Source: Candidatus Woesearchaeota archaeon
Lineage (GTDB): Archaea; Nanobdellota; Nanobdellia; Woesearchaeales; GW2011-AR4
Direction of reading: 5' to 3'
DNA: 38,937 nt
Assembly (NCBI GenBank): GCA_016187495.1
Contig: JACPJP010000022.1
Span: 1 to 38,937 of the forward strand
Positions within the stretch are counted from its first letter, which is position 1, and each line of letters begins with the position of its first letter. This document shows, one piece after another, positions 1 to 7,885 of this stretch. The position numbers and the translations under genes were made by a program. The notes below the pieces were generated by a model. It saw nothing but the letters and a program-made list of their open reading frames with translations, was not told where the DNA came from and searched no databases.

Positions 1-36
1 CTTAGAAGTGGAAATAACCAAATAGGAGGTTTGAAA

Positions 37-444
37 ATGGAATTAATTGAAAAATATGCAAACAAGGATTATTTCTATTTTGTTTTTAGGGTTTTTGTTG
101 GATTGTTGTTTTTGCAGCATGGCTTGCAAAAATTGTTTGGAATGTTTGGTGGTGTTGGAGGCAACACAGTTCCGTTAATGAGCTTATTTGGGGCAGCAGG
201 GCTTATAGAGATTATTGCTGGAATAGCAATTACCCTCGGCCTGTTTACAAGATTGGCAGCAGTCATATCCGCTATAGAAATGCTTGCGGCATACTTCATA
301 GTGCATGCATCTGGCGGCTTAATACCTTTACTAAATCAAGGAGAGCTGGCATTGCTTTATTTTGCATCATTCCTTATATTAGTGGTGTATGGTGCTGGTA
401 AATGGAATGTTGAAAAAGCGATTTTGAAGAAAGAAACTTTTTAG
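37..444 (+). CDS. DoxX family membrane protein
   Basis: A 135-aa integral membrane protein of the DoxX family. The N-terminal helix carries the family-like GLLFLQHGLQKLFG stretch, followed by three more hydrophobic segments (about residues 48-68, 72-90 and 103-120). DoxX-type proteins are four-helix membrane proteins linked to quinone or thiosulfate oxidation and oxidative stress; the substrate cannot be read from this sequence. The ORF track starts at TTG 31, but AGGAGGT at 24-30 sits 6 nt before ATG 37, so ATG 37 is the better start. This is one of the minority of genes here with a clear Shine-Dalgarno site. It appears to stand alone, since the next gene lies beyond a G-rich spacer. Family assignment is good; function is unknown. 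Confidence 0.85.
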   Translation: MELIEKYANKDYFYFVFRVFVGLLFLQHGLQKLFGMFGGVGGNTVPLMSLFGAAGLIEIIAGIAITLGLFTRLAAVISAIEMLAAYFIVHASGGLIPLLNQGELALLYFASFLILVVYGAGKWNVEKAILKKETF

Positions 445-510
445 CTGCCAAATTTTTTATTTTTTTAATTCTTGTTAAACTCAATAATTTTTAGTGGCTA
501 AACGACTGAT

Positions 511-566
511 AGGGGGGCATTTCGACGACGAAAAACGAGGGGGGTGGGGGTGGGGGTGGGGCGACG
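511..566. repeat. G-run element with four G-tracts (G-quadruplex-like)
   Basis: After GGGGGGCATTTCG the sequence contains runs of 6, 5, 5 and 4 guanines separated by single T residues (539-561). In such an AT-rich window this is the most extreme compositional feature. The pattern meets the usual G-quadruplex motif with loops of one base. A diverged inverted copy lies at 2371-2417, on the far side of the HEPN/MNT pair. The G-run could be a boundary element, a recombination scar or a roadblock; the sequence does not say which. Confidence 0.7.
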
Positions 567-616
567 GACAAAACACCTCAACAAACAAAATATTAAAAAG
601 AAAAAATTGGTAAAAG

Positions 617-790
617 ATGAAAGAAAATGAATTATTGGAAAAAATGAAACAGTTTTTTCAAAGAAAGTGGAATAATTTTACATATTGGTTTTCAGATTAT
701 CTTGGTGTTCATAAAAATTGGTTCTTTATTGCAGCTTGTTTTATTTTTCTTTATTTTAAGAAAGGCTTGGCATTTGACTCTAAACCTTAA
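617..790 (+). CDS. Small membrane protein or N-terminal part of a frameshifted gene
   Basis: A 57-codon ORF missed by the track. It begins MKENELLEKMKQFFQRKWNN and has one hydrophobic stretch (WFFIAACFIFLYF). The AT-rich box ATATTAAAAAG (586-596) lies about 25 bp before ATG 617, which fits leaderless initiation there and supports this as a real start. Its end overlaps the following ORF, which is in the +1 frame and has no good start of its own. The two may be one membrane protein split by an indel, for example in the T-rich run at 738-758, or two overlapping cistrons. No family recognised. Confidence 0.5.
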   Translation: MKENELLEKMKQFFQRKWNNFTYWFSDYLGVHKNWFFIAACFIFLYFKKGLAFDSKP

Positions 791-1361
791 ATATACCTTT
801 CGCGGATTAAATCATGGAACTAAAGCAATAATAGCCATAGCAGTTGTTCTTTTACTTTTCTTTGCTTTCAAAAATCAAGATAAGGTTGTAAATTCAGTAG
901 TAGAATCTTATGAAAGGACAGAATTCCAAACATTTAATCCCATCAATGCTAAAATTAATCTTTCTGTAATTAAATTACCACCAAAAAGCACTTGCCCACA
1001 AATAGATGTTACAATGCAGGAGGATAACTTTTTGGGATTAAATATTAGGGAGAAAACCTATGATGGCTGGACTGTTAAAGGAGATGCAACATGTAGAAAA
1101 GGAACAAAGGAAGGTGAGAATCTAAATAAGTATTATTGTGGGGGATATTCTAGTTTTTTTGGAATAGGTAGTGTCAATGCATATGTTGAAAAAACTATAA
1201 TTTCAAAAGAAGGAGAAATTGGAAAAACATACAAATATGTTATATGGAACATATATGACAAAAATAAAAATTTTGTAGAAACAAAATGTATTGGCGACCC
1301 CGAGGTGTTTGATAAGAAACAAGCAGAACATTTTTATAATGAAATGCTAAAATGGAGATAA
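774..1361 (+). CDS. Unrecognised membrane-anchored protein, start uncertain
   Basis: The track opens this frame at TTG 702, and it is open back to 648. Possible own starts are TTG 702 or TTG 774, the latter overlapping the upstream ORF by 17 nt. The protein has one clear transmembrane helix (KAIIAIAVVLLLFFAF) and then about 170 residues that look extracytoplasmic. That region has paired cysteines (for example TCPQIDV, ATCRKG and KYYCGGY) and aromatic-rich segments. Type II topology with a disulfide-bonded outer domain is plausible. I do not recognise the family. Together with the 617 ORF it could be one frameshifted gene. It ends 12 nt before the convergent HEPN gene. Confidence 0.55.
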   Translation: MTLNLKYTFRGLNHGTKAIIAIAVVLLLFFAFKNQDKVVNSVVESYERTEFQTFNPINAKINLSVIKLPPKSTCPQIDVTMQEDNFLGLNIREKTYDGWTVKGDATCRKGTKEGENLNKYYCGGYSSFFGIGSVNAYVEKTIISKEGEIGKTYKYVIWNIYDKNKNFVETKCIGDPEVFDKKQAEHFYNEMLKWR

Positions 1362-1373
1362 AAGTATAAGTTA

Positions 1374-1787
1374 TTAGTCCTCAGAAAATTTTTCTAATTC
1401 TTTAATGAGCCCAGGAATTTCTTTAATTGCTTCTTTCACAGTTTCAATGTCAATGTCTTCACCATAGTAGTTTATTCCGTTCCTTAACCTTCTGTATCTG
1501 TCAAATTTCATAAACACTGATTGTTCTTTGAGGATGTCTCTTAAAAAATAACCAATTGATTCATGGTCCAGAAATTTATAACCTTTTAAATAGCCTATTG
1601 CCTCACAATATTCTCTCAGTCCTTCATAAAGTTCTCTTAAGATTGATTTTAAAGTATTCTGATTTAATTGTATGGTCTTGGCAGTTTCAATGGCTTGAAT
1701 TGATGATTTAAAGATGCTTGAAGACCTTATCTTATTTGGCACGACTTTTTTCGCTTTTCCATTAACTAAACTATTTTCAAAATTCAT
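1374..1787 (-). CDS. HEPN-domain protein, probable toxin of a HEPN/MNT pair
   Basis: A 137-aa, mainly helical protein. Near residue 101 it reads RRLRNGINYYG, matching the HEPN active-site pattern R(x4-6)H with the common RN-x-x-x-Y spacing, although the usual His position is Tyr here. HEPN domains are RNases or partners of minimal nucleotidyltransferases. In HEPN/MNT toxin-antitoxin systems the MNT protein can inactivate HEPN by adding nucleotides to the Tyr next to the catalytic motif. The gene overlaps the upstream MNT gene by 4 nt (ATGA), showing translational coupling. The catalytic His appears to be replaced by Asn/Tyr context, so RNase activity should not be assumed. Confidence 0.75.
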   Translation of the reverse strand: MNFENSLVNGKAKKVVPNKIRSSSIFKSSIQAIETAKTIQLNQNTLKSILRELYEGLREYCEAIGYLKGYKFLDHESIGYFLRDILKEQSVFMKFDRYRRLRNGINYYGEDIDIETVKEAIKEIPGLIKELEKFSED

Positions 1788-2314
1788 AAAACCACAAATT
1801 CACCAGATAAGACGATTCCATTACAGATATTATTTATCAGATTGGGATTTGATTTTTTTGCTTTATCCCATGAATCTTTGTTAAACTTATGCAAGCTTAT
1901 CTTCCTATTTAAACTTTTTTCATATTTGTTAGTTTGAAACTCTTTATCAACATTAGAGATTAAACAAATATCTATGTCACTACTAGTATCATCTCTAGCC
2001 AAAGTGTAGCTTCCAAATAGAACAATAACTGGTAAATCGTATGCCTTCTCTAGGTCCTCAATAAGATTTGAATTTCTAATTTTTTCTAGATTGTAATATA
2101 ACTTTAAATTTAGCGCTTTTTTTGATAAAATCAATTGATAAAAAGAATACAATCCTTCTTTTTTTGAAGACAGAAAACCTTCTTTAACTAGCTTATTAAG
2201 ATATTGTCTCACAGTCGTATGATTTATTTTTAAAATTCTAGAAAGCTCCCTGATGCTAAACTTCCTATTTGGGTCTTCAAAAAAGGGTTTCAAGATGGTT
2301 ATTTTTCTTTCCAT
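1784..2314 (-). CDS. Winged-helix plus MNT nucleotidyltransferase, probable antitoxin of HEPN/MNT
   Basis: The first 60 residues form a winged helix (FSIRELSRILKINHTTVRQY then a wing). Residues about 95-120 carry the nucleotidyltransferase signature GSYTLARDDTSSDIDI, that is GS followed by the D-x-D metal-binding pair. A DNA-binding antitoxin fused to its catalytic domain fits autoregulation of the operon plus enzymatic neutralisation of the HEPN partner. The ORF track starts at 2326, but a TTTATAAA box at 2337-2344 places the transcript start near 2314, where a second ATG (MERKITILK) lies. Leaderless translation from 2314 (176 aa) is therefore preferred. The pair faces away from glmS. Confidence 0.75.
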   Translation of the reverse strand: MERKITILKPFFEDPNRKFSIRELSRILKINHTTVRQYLNKLVKEGFLSSKKEGLYSFYQLILSKKALNLKLYYNLEKIRNSNLIEDLEKAYDLPVIVLFGSYTLARDDTSSDIDICLISNVDKEFQTNKYEKSLNRKISLHKFNKDSWDKAKKSNPNLINNICNGIVLSGEFVVL

Positions 2315-2336
2315 TTGGAAATACATACTTCCACTT

Positions 2337-2344
2337 GTTTATAA
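2337..2344 (-). promoter_or_regulatory. TATA box of the HEPN/MNT operon
   Basis: TTTATAAA on the minus strand, centred about 26 bp upstream of ATG 2314. This is the spacing seen throughout the window between TATA boxes and leaderless starts. Confidence 0.6.
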
Positions 2345-2370
2345 ATCTTTCCATTATTTAATATTAAATA

Positions 2371-2417
2371 ACGCCCCCACCCTAATGAACGAAACGACTA
2401 ATCGAAATGTCCCCCTT
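2371..2417. repeat. Diverged inverted copy of the G-run element
   Basis: Read on the minus strand, this segment gives GGGGGACATTTCG, then about 20 bases, then GGGTGGGGGCG. That matches the order of motifs at 511-550 (GGGGGGCATTTCG, spacer, GGGTGGGGG). Both ends also contain AAACGACT. The two copies are in opposite orientation and bracket the 617-2326 gene block, so they may mark the ends of an inserted module. Confidence 0.5.
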
Positions 2418-2489
2418 GATTCTTGTTCTTTATTGCTCACTTTGTTCGCTAGATTGAATACGAGCCATTAAAATACTTTGCTGCCGCAA

Positions 2490-2515
2490 TTTTCCCGAAC
2501 TTCGTAGCGGGAAAA
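2490..2515 (-). terminator. Hairpin downstream of glmS
   Basis: TTTTCCCG and CGGGAAAA form an 8-bp stem around a 10-nt loop, about 35 nt beyond the glmS stop in the direction of transcription. It could be a terminator or 3'-end stabiliser. No clear poly-T tract follows on the minus strand, so the role is tentative. Confidence 0.4.
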
Positions 2516-2550
2516 GAGCTTAATAAGGATTCTATAGGTCAGGTTTTTAT

Positions 2551-4380
2551 TCATTCAACCACTACACTTTTGCTTAGATTCCTTGGCTTATCCGGATCCA
2601 AGCCCCTATCCAGAGCAACATAGTAAGCCAATAATTGCAGTGGAACAGCAGTCAATATAGAGCTTAAAATATAAAGGGTTTTTGGAATATAAATTGCGTA
2701 ATCAGCTAATTTACTAACCTCCTCGTCCCCTTCTGTTGCTATAGCAATCACAATACCATTCCTTGCCTTAACTTCATATATATTTCCCAAGACTTTTTTG
2801 TAGGTATAATCATCTTTTGTCGCTATGAACACAACAGGCATGTTTTTGTCTATTAAAGCTATAGGTCCATGTTTCATTTCAGCAGCAGGATAACCCTCTG
2901 CATGCAAATAACTGACTTCCTTCAGCTTTAAAGCGCCTTCAAGGGCAATTGGAAAATTCACGCCTCTTCCTAAAAACAATGAGTTTGTCTTATCTTTGTA
3001 AATTTCCGCTATTTTCTTAATCCTATTTTCCTCGCTCAATAAGGCTTCCATTTGCAGCGGCAGTTTTCTTAATTTTCCCAGCAACTCTGATATTTTTCCA
3101 TAATCCAATGATCTTTTTAGATTAGCCATAAACAATGTAAACAAGTATAAAACAACTAATTGGGTGGTAAAAGCCTTTGTAGAAGCAACCCCTATTTCAG
3201 GTCCTGCATACGTGTATAAAACAGAATCTGATTCGCGGTCAATAGAGCTTCCTTTTGCATTCACTATTGACAATACTTTTGCATCATTCCTTTTTGCTTC
3301 CCTTATTGCAGCTAACGTATCAGCTGTTTCGCCTGACTGGGAAATAGCTATGATGAGGGTGTTATTATTTATTATCGGATGCCTATATCTGAATTCAGAG
3401 GCATATTCAACCTCAACTGGAATTTTTGCAAGCTCCTCCAGCATAAATTCTCCTGCCAAGGCAGAGTGCCATGAGGTCCCGCACGCAATAATTATTATCC
3501 TATTAATATTTTCCAGTTCTTCATCGCTGAAATTCAGCTCTTCTTTGATGCTTACCTTTCCATCTTTTATTCTGCCATTCAGCGTTTCTGTTATTGCTCT
3601 TGGCTGCTCATGTATTTCTTTTAGCATAAAGTGATCATAACCTGATTTTTCTGCCAGTTCGGAATCCCAATCAATATTGTTTATTTTTTTGTTAAGCGAT
3701 ATTCCATCAATGTTTTTGACCTCAAAGCTATTTTTTGTCAAAATCGCAATTTCCTTGTTTTCCAGATAAATAACCCTGTTTGTGTGCTTTAAAATTGCAG
3801 GGACATCAGATGCAATAAAATTCTCTTCTTTGCCAATGCCTAAAATCAATGGGCTTTCGTTTCTTGCCGCTATGAGCTTTTGAGGCTCTTTAGCGCAAAC
3901 AATGCCTAAGGCATAGCTTCCTTCAATCTGCCTTAAAGCAATCCTTGTCGCTTCTTCTATACTTCCATTATAATTATCTTCTATTAGATGCGCAACAACT
4001 TCTGTATCAGTGGAAGACTTAAATGTATGGCCTTTTTCCATCAATTTTTCCTTTAATTCCGAGAAGTTCTCAATAATTCCATTATGCACAATAGAAATCA
4101 TGTTTTTGCAGTCTGTATGAGGATGTGCATTTTCTTTTGTTACGCCTCCGTGTGTCGACCATCTGCAATGGCTTATGCCAATGTTGCCATTAAGGTTGTT
4201 TAAATTAATCTTCTTTTCAACCTCTTGTATCTTGCCAACATCTTTTTGAATTAAGGTTTGGTTGTTGCTTACGGTGCAAAACCCAGCAGAATCATAGCCT
4301 CTGTATTCCAGCTTCTTTAGCCCTTCTATCATTAAAGGAGCTGCTTCTCTGTTTCCTATATAGCCAATAATGCCGCACAT
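2551..4380 (-). CDS. glmS: Glutamine--fructose-6-phosphate aminotransferase (isomerizing)
   Basis: GlmS makes glucosamine-6-phosphate from fructose-6-phosphate and glutamine, the entry point to UDP-GlcNAc and surface glycans. The 609-aa length is full for the family. The protein starts MCGIIGYIG, so Cys2 is exposed as the glutaminase nucleophile once Met is removed. Glutaminase motifs HCRWSTHGG and HNGIIENF follow. Two SIS sugar-isomerase domains occupy the C-terminal half (SQSGETADTL and the ARG/LGRG region), ending in the conserved DPDKPRNLSKSVVVE tail. The gene is monocistronic. Its TATA-like box (near 4471-4486) lies about 95 nt upstream, which gives a leader of about 70 nt containing a strong hairpin, unusual among the leaderless genes here. 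Confidence 0.97.
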   Translation of the reverse strand: MCGIIGYIGNREAAPLMIEGLKKLEYRGYDSAGFCTVSNNQTLIQKDVGKIQEVEKKINLNNLNGNIGISHCRWSTHGGVTKENAHPHTDCKNMISIVHNGIIENFSELKEKLMEKGHTFKSSTDTEVVAHLIEDNYNGSIEEATRIALRQIEGSYALGIVCAKEPQKLIAARNESPLILGIGKEENFIASDVPAILKHTNRVIYLENKEIAILTKNSFEVKNIDGISLNKKINNIDWDSELAEKSGYDHFMLKEIHEQPRAITETLNGRIKDGKVSIKEELNFSDEELENINRIIIIACGTSWHSALAGEFMLEELAKIPVEVEYASEFRYRHPIINNNTLIIAISQSGETADTLAAIREAKRNDAKVLSIVNAKGSSIDRESDSVLYTYAGPEIGVASTKAFTTQLVVLYLFTLFMANLKRSLDYGKISELLGKLRKLPLQMEALLSEENRIKKIAEIYKDKTNSLFLGRGVNFPIALEGALKLKEVSYLHAEGYPAAEMKHGPIALIDKNMPVVFIATKDDYTYKKVLGNIYEVKARNGIVIAIATEGDEEVSKLADYAIYIPKTLYILSSILTAVPLQLLAYYVALDRGLDPDKPRNLSKSVVVE

Positions 4381-4398
4381 TGTTTTTCAGTGTTAAAA

Positions 4399-4429
4399 AC
4401 CAAAATTGCTGCAGATGCAGCATTTTGGT
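4399..4429 (-). promoter_or_regulatory. Hairpin in the glmS leader
   Basis: ACCAAAATTGCTGCA and TGCAGCATTTTGGT are complementary over 14 bp with a single bulged T. The hairpin ends 19 nt before the glmS ATG. A TATA-like stretch (TATATAAATG on the plus strand near 4473-4484) places the transcript start around 4453, so the hairpin is inside the mRNA leader. No SD is visible. A role in glmS expression is inferred. It does not resemble the bacterial glmS ribozyme core. Confidence 0.5.
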
Positions 4430-4533
4430 AAAAGAGGTTTAGTTCAAATGGAATTAATTGATATAACAAAGCAAGTATATAAATGTTATTAAAAGAATTG
4501 TATGGCTATTATAAAAATATTTTTAGTATTAGC

Positions 4534-5751
4534 TTAAGATGCTCTTTTTATAGAATATGCAGGAGCATTTTCATAAAGGCGGGTATATACATGGCCAATT
4601 ACACCTAATGCTTCTATGCCTAAACAAACAGTTAGCACAGTTACACCTTCAACAGTACTTATGGCTGGTTTTTCCCCAGGATTCATTGTGACGTGCATTA
4701 ATAGCCTTGCATGCTTTCCTGTTGCATCATCCCTAATAGCAGTTCTCTCACTTGAGCCCAATCTTCTCTCTCCTTGTTCCGTTGTCTCTACTGCCCTATC
4801 CGCAATATGGATTGAGTAGCCTATATCATACAAGGGAAAGCCACTATCAACACGGCTTCTCATGTATTGGGCTGCCAAATACACGCCATTACCCTTATTC
4901 GGCGTCAATAAGTCATTATTTTGAATAGCTACTTTTCTTGAAGGCACATAAATATCTCTTTTAGAGTCATACTCAAATTCAGTTGGCAAGAATGCGTGCG
5001 CTGGCCCAAGGTAAAGCCTTCTATTGGCTGCATTAAGGCTAGCTTTTCCTATTTTGCCTCTAAACCAATCATTTTGTGAAACTGTTGTTTCCAGAGTCCT
5101 TTTGCCGTAGTCCAATAATTGGCTTATCCCACTATGCCCATAATCACCAGCATCAAAATCGGGTACAAAAGTGCGAAGGTCGATACCTGCAGCATTTAGC
5201 CTACCTTCCAATGTTGAATATTTATCTGGAAATGTTAATCCTATTTTTGTATGGAATGGCGTCCTTATTGGAGCGTCACCATCGTTTGCTTGTGTATTAT
5301 TAAGAATAAAATGCATGAAAGGATTATTATCAGGATTAAACATTCCTGGAAGAGCATTCACAGCCTCAACTTCTTCTGCCGGATTTAAAACCACCCGTTC
5401 TACAATTCTAATCCTATTTCCTTTTACATAAAAAATTACATTTCCACCTTCGCCTACAGTTATAGCTCTAGGATTTAAAGAATTGTCTAACGCGTCTAAA
5501 GGCTGAGTAGCATCGTCCTCATTCCCATTAGTATTTCCCACGAAAGTTAAATTATATTTAAGAAGTGTTGTAGTAAATTCTTTTGCTGCCTCATTCATAC
5601 CTGGCAAAAGTTGGAATCTTGCAGTGTCTACCCAAGGCCCTGCAATGTCATTTGAGAGAATTACCCCTAAAGGAAAATGATGCAGGGTTAACAAGCCTTC
5701 GTCTATGAATCTGTCAATCTCGTCTATTACACGTTGATCAATGCTTACCAT
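4534..5751 (-). CDS. Unrecognised 405-aa protein
   Basis: I do not recognise a family. The protein is soluble-looking, with no signal peptide and no convincing transmembrane segment apart from a mildly hydrophobic stretch near the C-terminus (VEGVTVLTVCLGIEALGVIGHVY). It has many N/D/G turns (for example DNSLNPR, FNPDNNPF, NNTQANDGD), suggesting a beta-rich fold. The N-terminus is charged and helical (IDQRVIDEIDRFIDEG). A TATA-like TATTTAAATA at 5781-5790 lies about 35 bp upstream, giving a very short leader. It is divergent from the winged-helix/S-layer-like gene and shares its 110-bp intergenic region. Average codon use suggests a resident gene rather than a random ORF. Its style resembles the unrecognised genes at 6888 and 11711, but I see no convincing homology between them. 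Confidence 0.7.
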   Translation of the reverse strand: MVSIDQRVIDEIDRFIDEGLLTLHHFPLGVILSNDIAGPWVDTARFQLLPGMNEAAKEFTTTLLKYNLTFVGNTNGNEDDATQPLDALDNSLNPRAITVGEGGNVIFYVKGNRIRIVERVVLNPAEEVEAVNALPGMFNPDNNPFMHFILNNTQANDGDAPIRTPFHTKIGLTFPDKYSTLEGRLNAAGIDLRTFVPDFDAGDYGHSGISQLLDYGKRTLETTVSQNDWFRGKIGKASLNAANRRLYLGPAHAFLPTEFEYDSKRDIYVPSRKVAIQNNDLLTPNKGNGVYLAAQYMRSRVDSGFPLYDIGYSIHIADRAVETTEQGERRLGSSERTAIRDDATGKHARLLMHVTMNPGEKPAISTVEGVTVLTVCLGIEALGVIGHVYTRLYENAPAYSIKRAS

Positions 5752-5826
5752 TTTGAAATCACTTTGGAATAGTAAAGTTATATTTAAATATTATGGAAAT
5801 GCTTAAATACTAGTACTACAATACTG

Positions 5827-5861
5827 TTAGTATAACCATTAAAAACTAATTTTTAGTATAA
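5827..5861. promoter_or_regulatory. Direct repeats TTAGTATAA ahead of the winged-helix gene
   Basis: TTAGTATAA occurs at 5827-5835 and 5853-5861, 26 bp apart, straddling the predicted TATA (CCATTAAAAAC, 5836-5846) and ending one base before ATG 5863. The placement suggests operator sites, perhaps for the downstream winged-helix protein itself (inference). Confidence 0.4.
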
Positions 5862-5862
5862 G

Positions 5863-6774
5863 ATGTTCATCATAGAAAAGAACAAAAACGAAATCTTTTC
5901 ATTGCCTGCAAAAGAAATAAAGTTCAATAATTTGAAGAATTTTGGCACTGAACTAGCCCAAAAAATATTGAAGTCCATAGCAGACGAAGCAAAGTATCCG
6001 GCAGACATTGCTAAGGAATTGAAAGTCCATGAGCAAAAGGTATACTATCATATACGAAATCTGGAAAAAGCTGGCGTTATTGAAGTTGTAAAAAAAGAGA
6101 CAAAACAAGGCGCTGTAGCCAACTATTACGCTTTAACAGAGCCTGCTTTTGTCGTTAAGCTTAAAGATTTGGAGCCTACTCAGAAAATATCTCAATTTAA
6201 GAATGAATCGACTTATCTGGAGCCATTTATAAAAAACGGAAAATTAGATGCTTTAATTGTTGTTGGAAGCCCGGATCCACACGGCCCTGATAAAGCAAGG
6301 TCAAGGGACGGCTATTATGGGATTGATTTAGCCCTTTTTCTGGGAACGTTTCTTAACTACGTTCCTGAATTTAATGTTAAACTAGATACGGATGTGAGGG
6401 AAAACGACCTTGACGGGAATTTGATTCTTTTAGGTGGCCCGATAACAAATAAAACAATGGAGAGGTTTAATGACAAACTTCCTATAAAATTTGAAAATGG
6501 AAGCATTAAATCAACAATTACCAATGAGAATTACCCGCATGATGAATGCGGAATGATTGTTAAGGTAAAAAATCCGGTAAATAAAGACAAGGGCATACTT
6601 ATTGTAGCGGGAAAGAGGTTTGCAGGCACCAGGGCAGCTATAATAGCTTTCCTAAAGCATTTTAAAAAAATAACCAACGGAAACGCACATAACAAGAATA
6701 TAATGGCTAATGTTGTTGAAGGAGTTGATCTGGATTCTGACGGGATTGTTGATGATGTTGAGTTTAGGGAGTAA
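5863..6774 (+). CDS. Winged-helix protein fused to an S-layer-like domain
   Basis: 303 aa in two parts. Residues about 25-85 form an ArsR-like winged helix (YPADIAKELKVHEQKVYYHI then a wing). Residues about 120-300 resemble the C-terminal domain of archaeal S-layer-type proteins: LILLGGPITN, GILIVAGKRFAGTRAAI, and the ending VVEGVDLDSDGIVDDVEF, an acidic calcium-binding-like tail. Similar fusions are, to my knowledge, annotated in DPANN genomes as ArsR-family regulators. There is no signal peptide or transmembrane helix, so an S-layer-like domain in a cytoplasmic DNA-binding protein is notable. It may have been recruited as a sensor. Start ATG 5863 fits a TATA at about 5842. The domain reading is moderately sure; function is inferred. 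Confidence 0.7.
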   Translation: MFIIEKNKNEIFSLPAKEIKFNNLKNFGTELAQKILKSIADEAKYPADIAKELKVHEQKVYYHIRNLEKAGVIEVVKKETKQGAVANYYALTEPAFVVKLKDLEPTQKISQFKNESTYLEPFIKNGKLDALIVVGSPDPHGPDKARSRDGYYGIDLALFLGTFLNYVPEFNVKLDTDVRENDLDGNLILLGGPITNKTMERFNDKLPIKFENGSIKSTITNENYPHDECGMIVKVKNPVNKDKGILIVAGKRFAGTRAAIIAFLKHFKKITNGNAHNKNIMANVVEGVDLDSDGIVDDVEFRE

Positions 6775-6887
6775 GCAGCATAAACATAAATACTCATAAT
6801 AAATGTCGTAACCACTCTGCAATAATTAACAACGAAAGGTTTAAATGCCAAAACATTTTTCTGTTTCAAACTATCAGCTTAACAAAA

Positions 6888-7712
6888 ATGACATCACAAA
6901 CAGCAAAAAGAACATTAGAAACCCTAGTAGGCCCATTAGCTCAAACTTTTCCACAATTTGAAAGAGATACAATACGTCATTCTGACCAGCTAACAACAGA
7001 AAGAAGGACAAATCCAGAGCTAAGAAACATGTGGTTCTACACAGCAGACGGTCCTATGTACCTAGTTGAAAAAGTAGATGGAATAGATGAAGCATTTCTT
7101 TATTTAGGCAGAGGCGAAACAAATTCTGTTTTCAACAACATTGAGGAAGCAACCCATCAATTAATAAGAACTGGCAATTATATTCTTCCAAAAGAAAAAA
7201 GAGGGGAAATTGATGCGGTTATAAAAGCTGAAGATACTTTAAAAGTTAGGCTTTCTGATTTAAGATTGCAGGGAAATGATTCTCAATGGCGTTATTTTGA
7301 AATTGGCACTGCTAATTATGATAGTTTAAATGAGCATCAAAGGGGAGTTGCAGAGCGTGTTTACGGCAGTGGAGATGATTTTGTCGAAAACATGAAAATG
7401 TTTAATGAAGCTGGAAAAAGAAAACTAAGAGTTTATGTTCTGAATCCAGCTTATGTTAAGCAAAATGTTCCACAAGATGGAGCGCTTGCGCGGGCCTCCT
7501 GGCTTTACAACTTTGAGCTCGATTCTTGGTTCATTGCCAATGATAGCTACGTTGACCTCCACTTTGGCCTGCGTGGGGTACGTAATGTCGCCGAAGGCGA
7601 CGCGCAAAAATTAGCAGGTCCAATAGCTGATGCTTACAAAACCATTTTAGGAAGCCCTGATCAAGCATTGAGAGCAATGACTCCAGAAATTGTGACTGGT
7701 TTTCTGAATTGA
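6888..7712 (+). CDS. Unrecognised 274-aa protein
   Basis: I do not recognise this protein. It is hydrophilic, with no signal peptide or membrane helix, and mixed alpha/beta in character. The N-terminus is helical and amphipathic (SQTAKRTLETLVGPLAQTF). Central segments are charged (LRLQGNDSQWRYFEIG) and the C-terminus is again helical (GPIADAYKTILGSPDQALRAM). A TATA-like GTTTAAAT at 6839-6846 lies about 45 bp before ATG 6888, giving a leader of about 20 nt without SD. It stands alone between the winged-helix gene and the AbiE-like operon. No function proposed. Confidence 0.7.
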   Translation: MTSQTAKRTLETLVGPLAQTFPQFERDTIRHSDQLTTERRTNPELRNMWFYTADGPMYLVEKVDGIDEAFLYLGRGETNSVFNNIEEATHQLIRTGNYILPKEKRGEIDAVIKAEDTLKVRLSDLRLQGNDSQWRYFEIGTANYDSLNEHQRGVAERVYGSGDDFVENMKMFNEAGKRKLRVYVLNPAYVKQNVPQDGALARASWLYNFELDSWFIANDSYVDLHFGLRGVRNVAEGDAQKLAGPIADAYKTILGSPDQALRAMTPEIVTGFLN

Positions 7713-7768
7713 TAAACACCTATTTTGGAAACCAACAACAACAATTTTTTAAAATTCTATTTTTGATT

Positions 7769-7885
7769 TTTCTTCTTGGTCTATCTAGTTAAGAATAATA
7801 TCTAATTTAGTGGTTATAAATACTATAAAAATAGAAAAGTTTAAATATTACTTAATATAAATACTATATATTAACCAAGAAGAAA
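7769..7885. promoter_or_regulatory. 12-bp inverted repeat bracketing the AbiE-like promoter
   Basis: TTTCTTCTTGGT (7769-7780) is perfectly repeated in reverse as ACCAAGAAGAAA (7874-7885). The arms flank the AT-rich promoter, and the second arm overlaps the first codons of the antitoxin. Known AbiEi antitoxins repress their own operon by binding inverted repeats in the promoter, so this is a good operator candidate. Confidence 0.55.

Noticed and set aside
3164-3634. 156-aa plus-strand ORF
   Set aside because: Lies wholly inside glmS on the other strand and has a composition typical of an antisense shadow.
4381-4453. glmS ribozyme
   Set aside because: The leader is about 70 nt with one hairpin; the bacterial ribozyme is larger, double-pseudoknotted and its core is not present.
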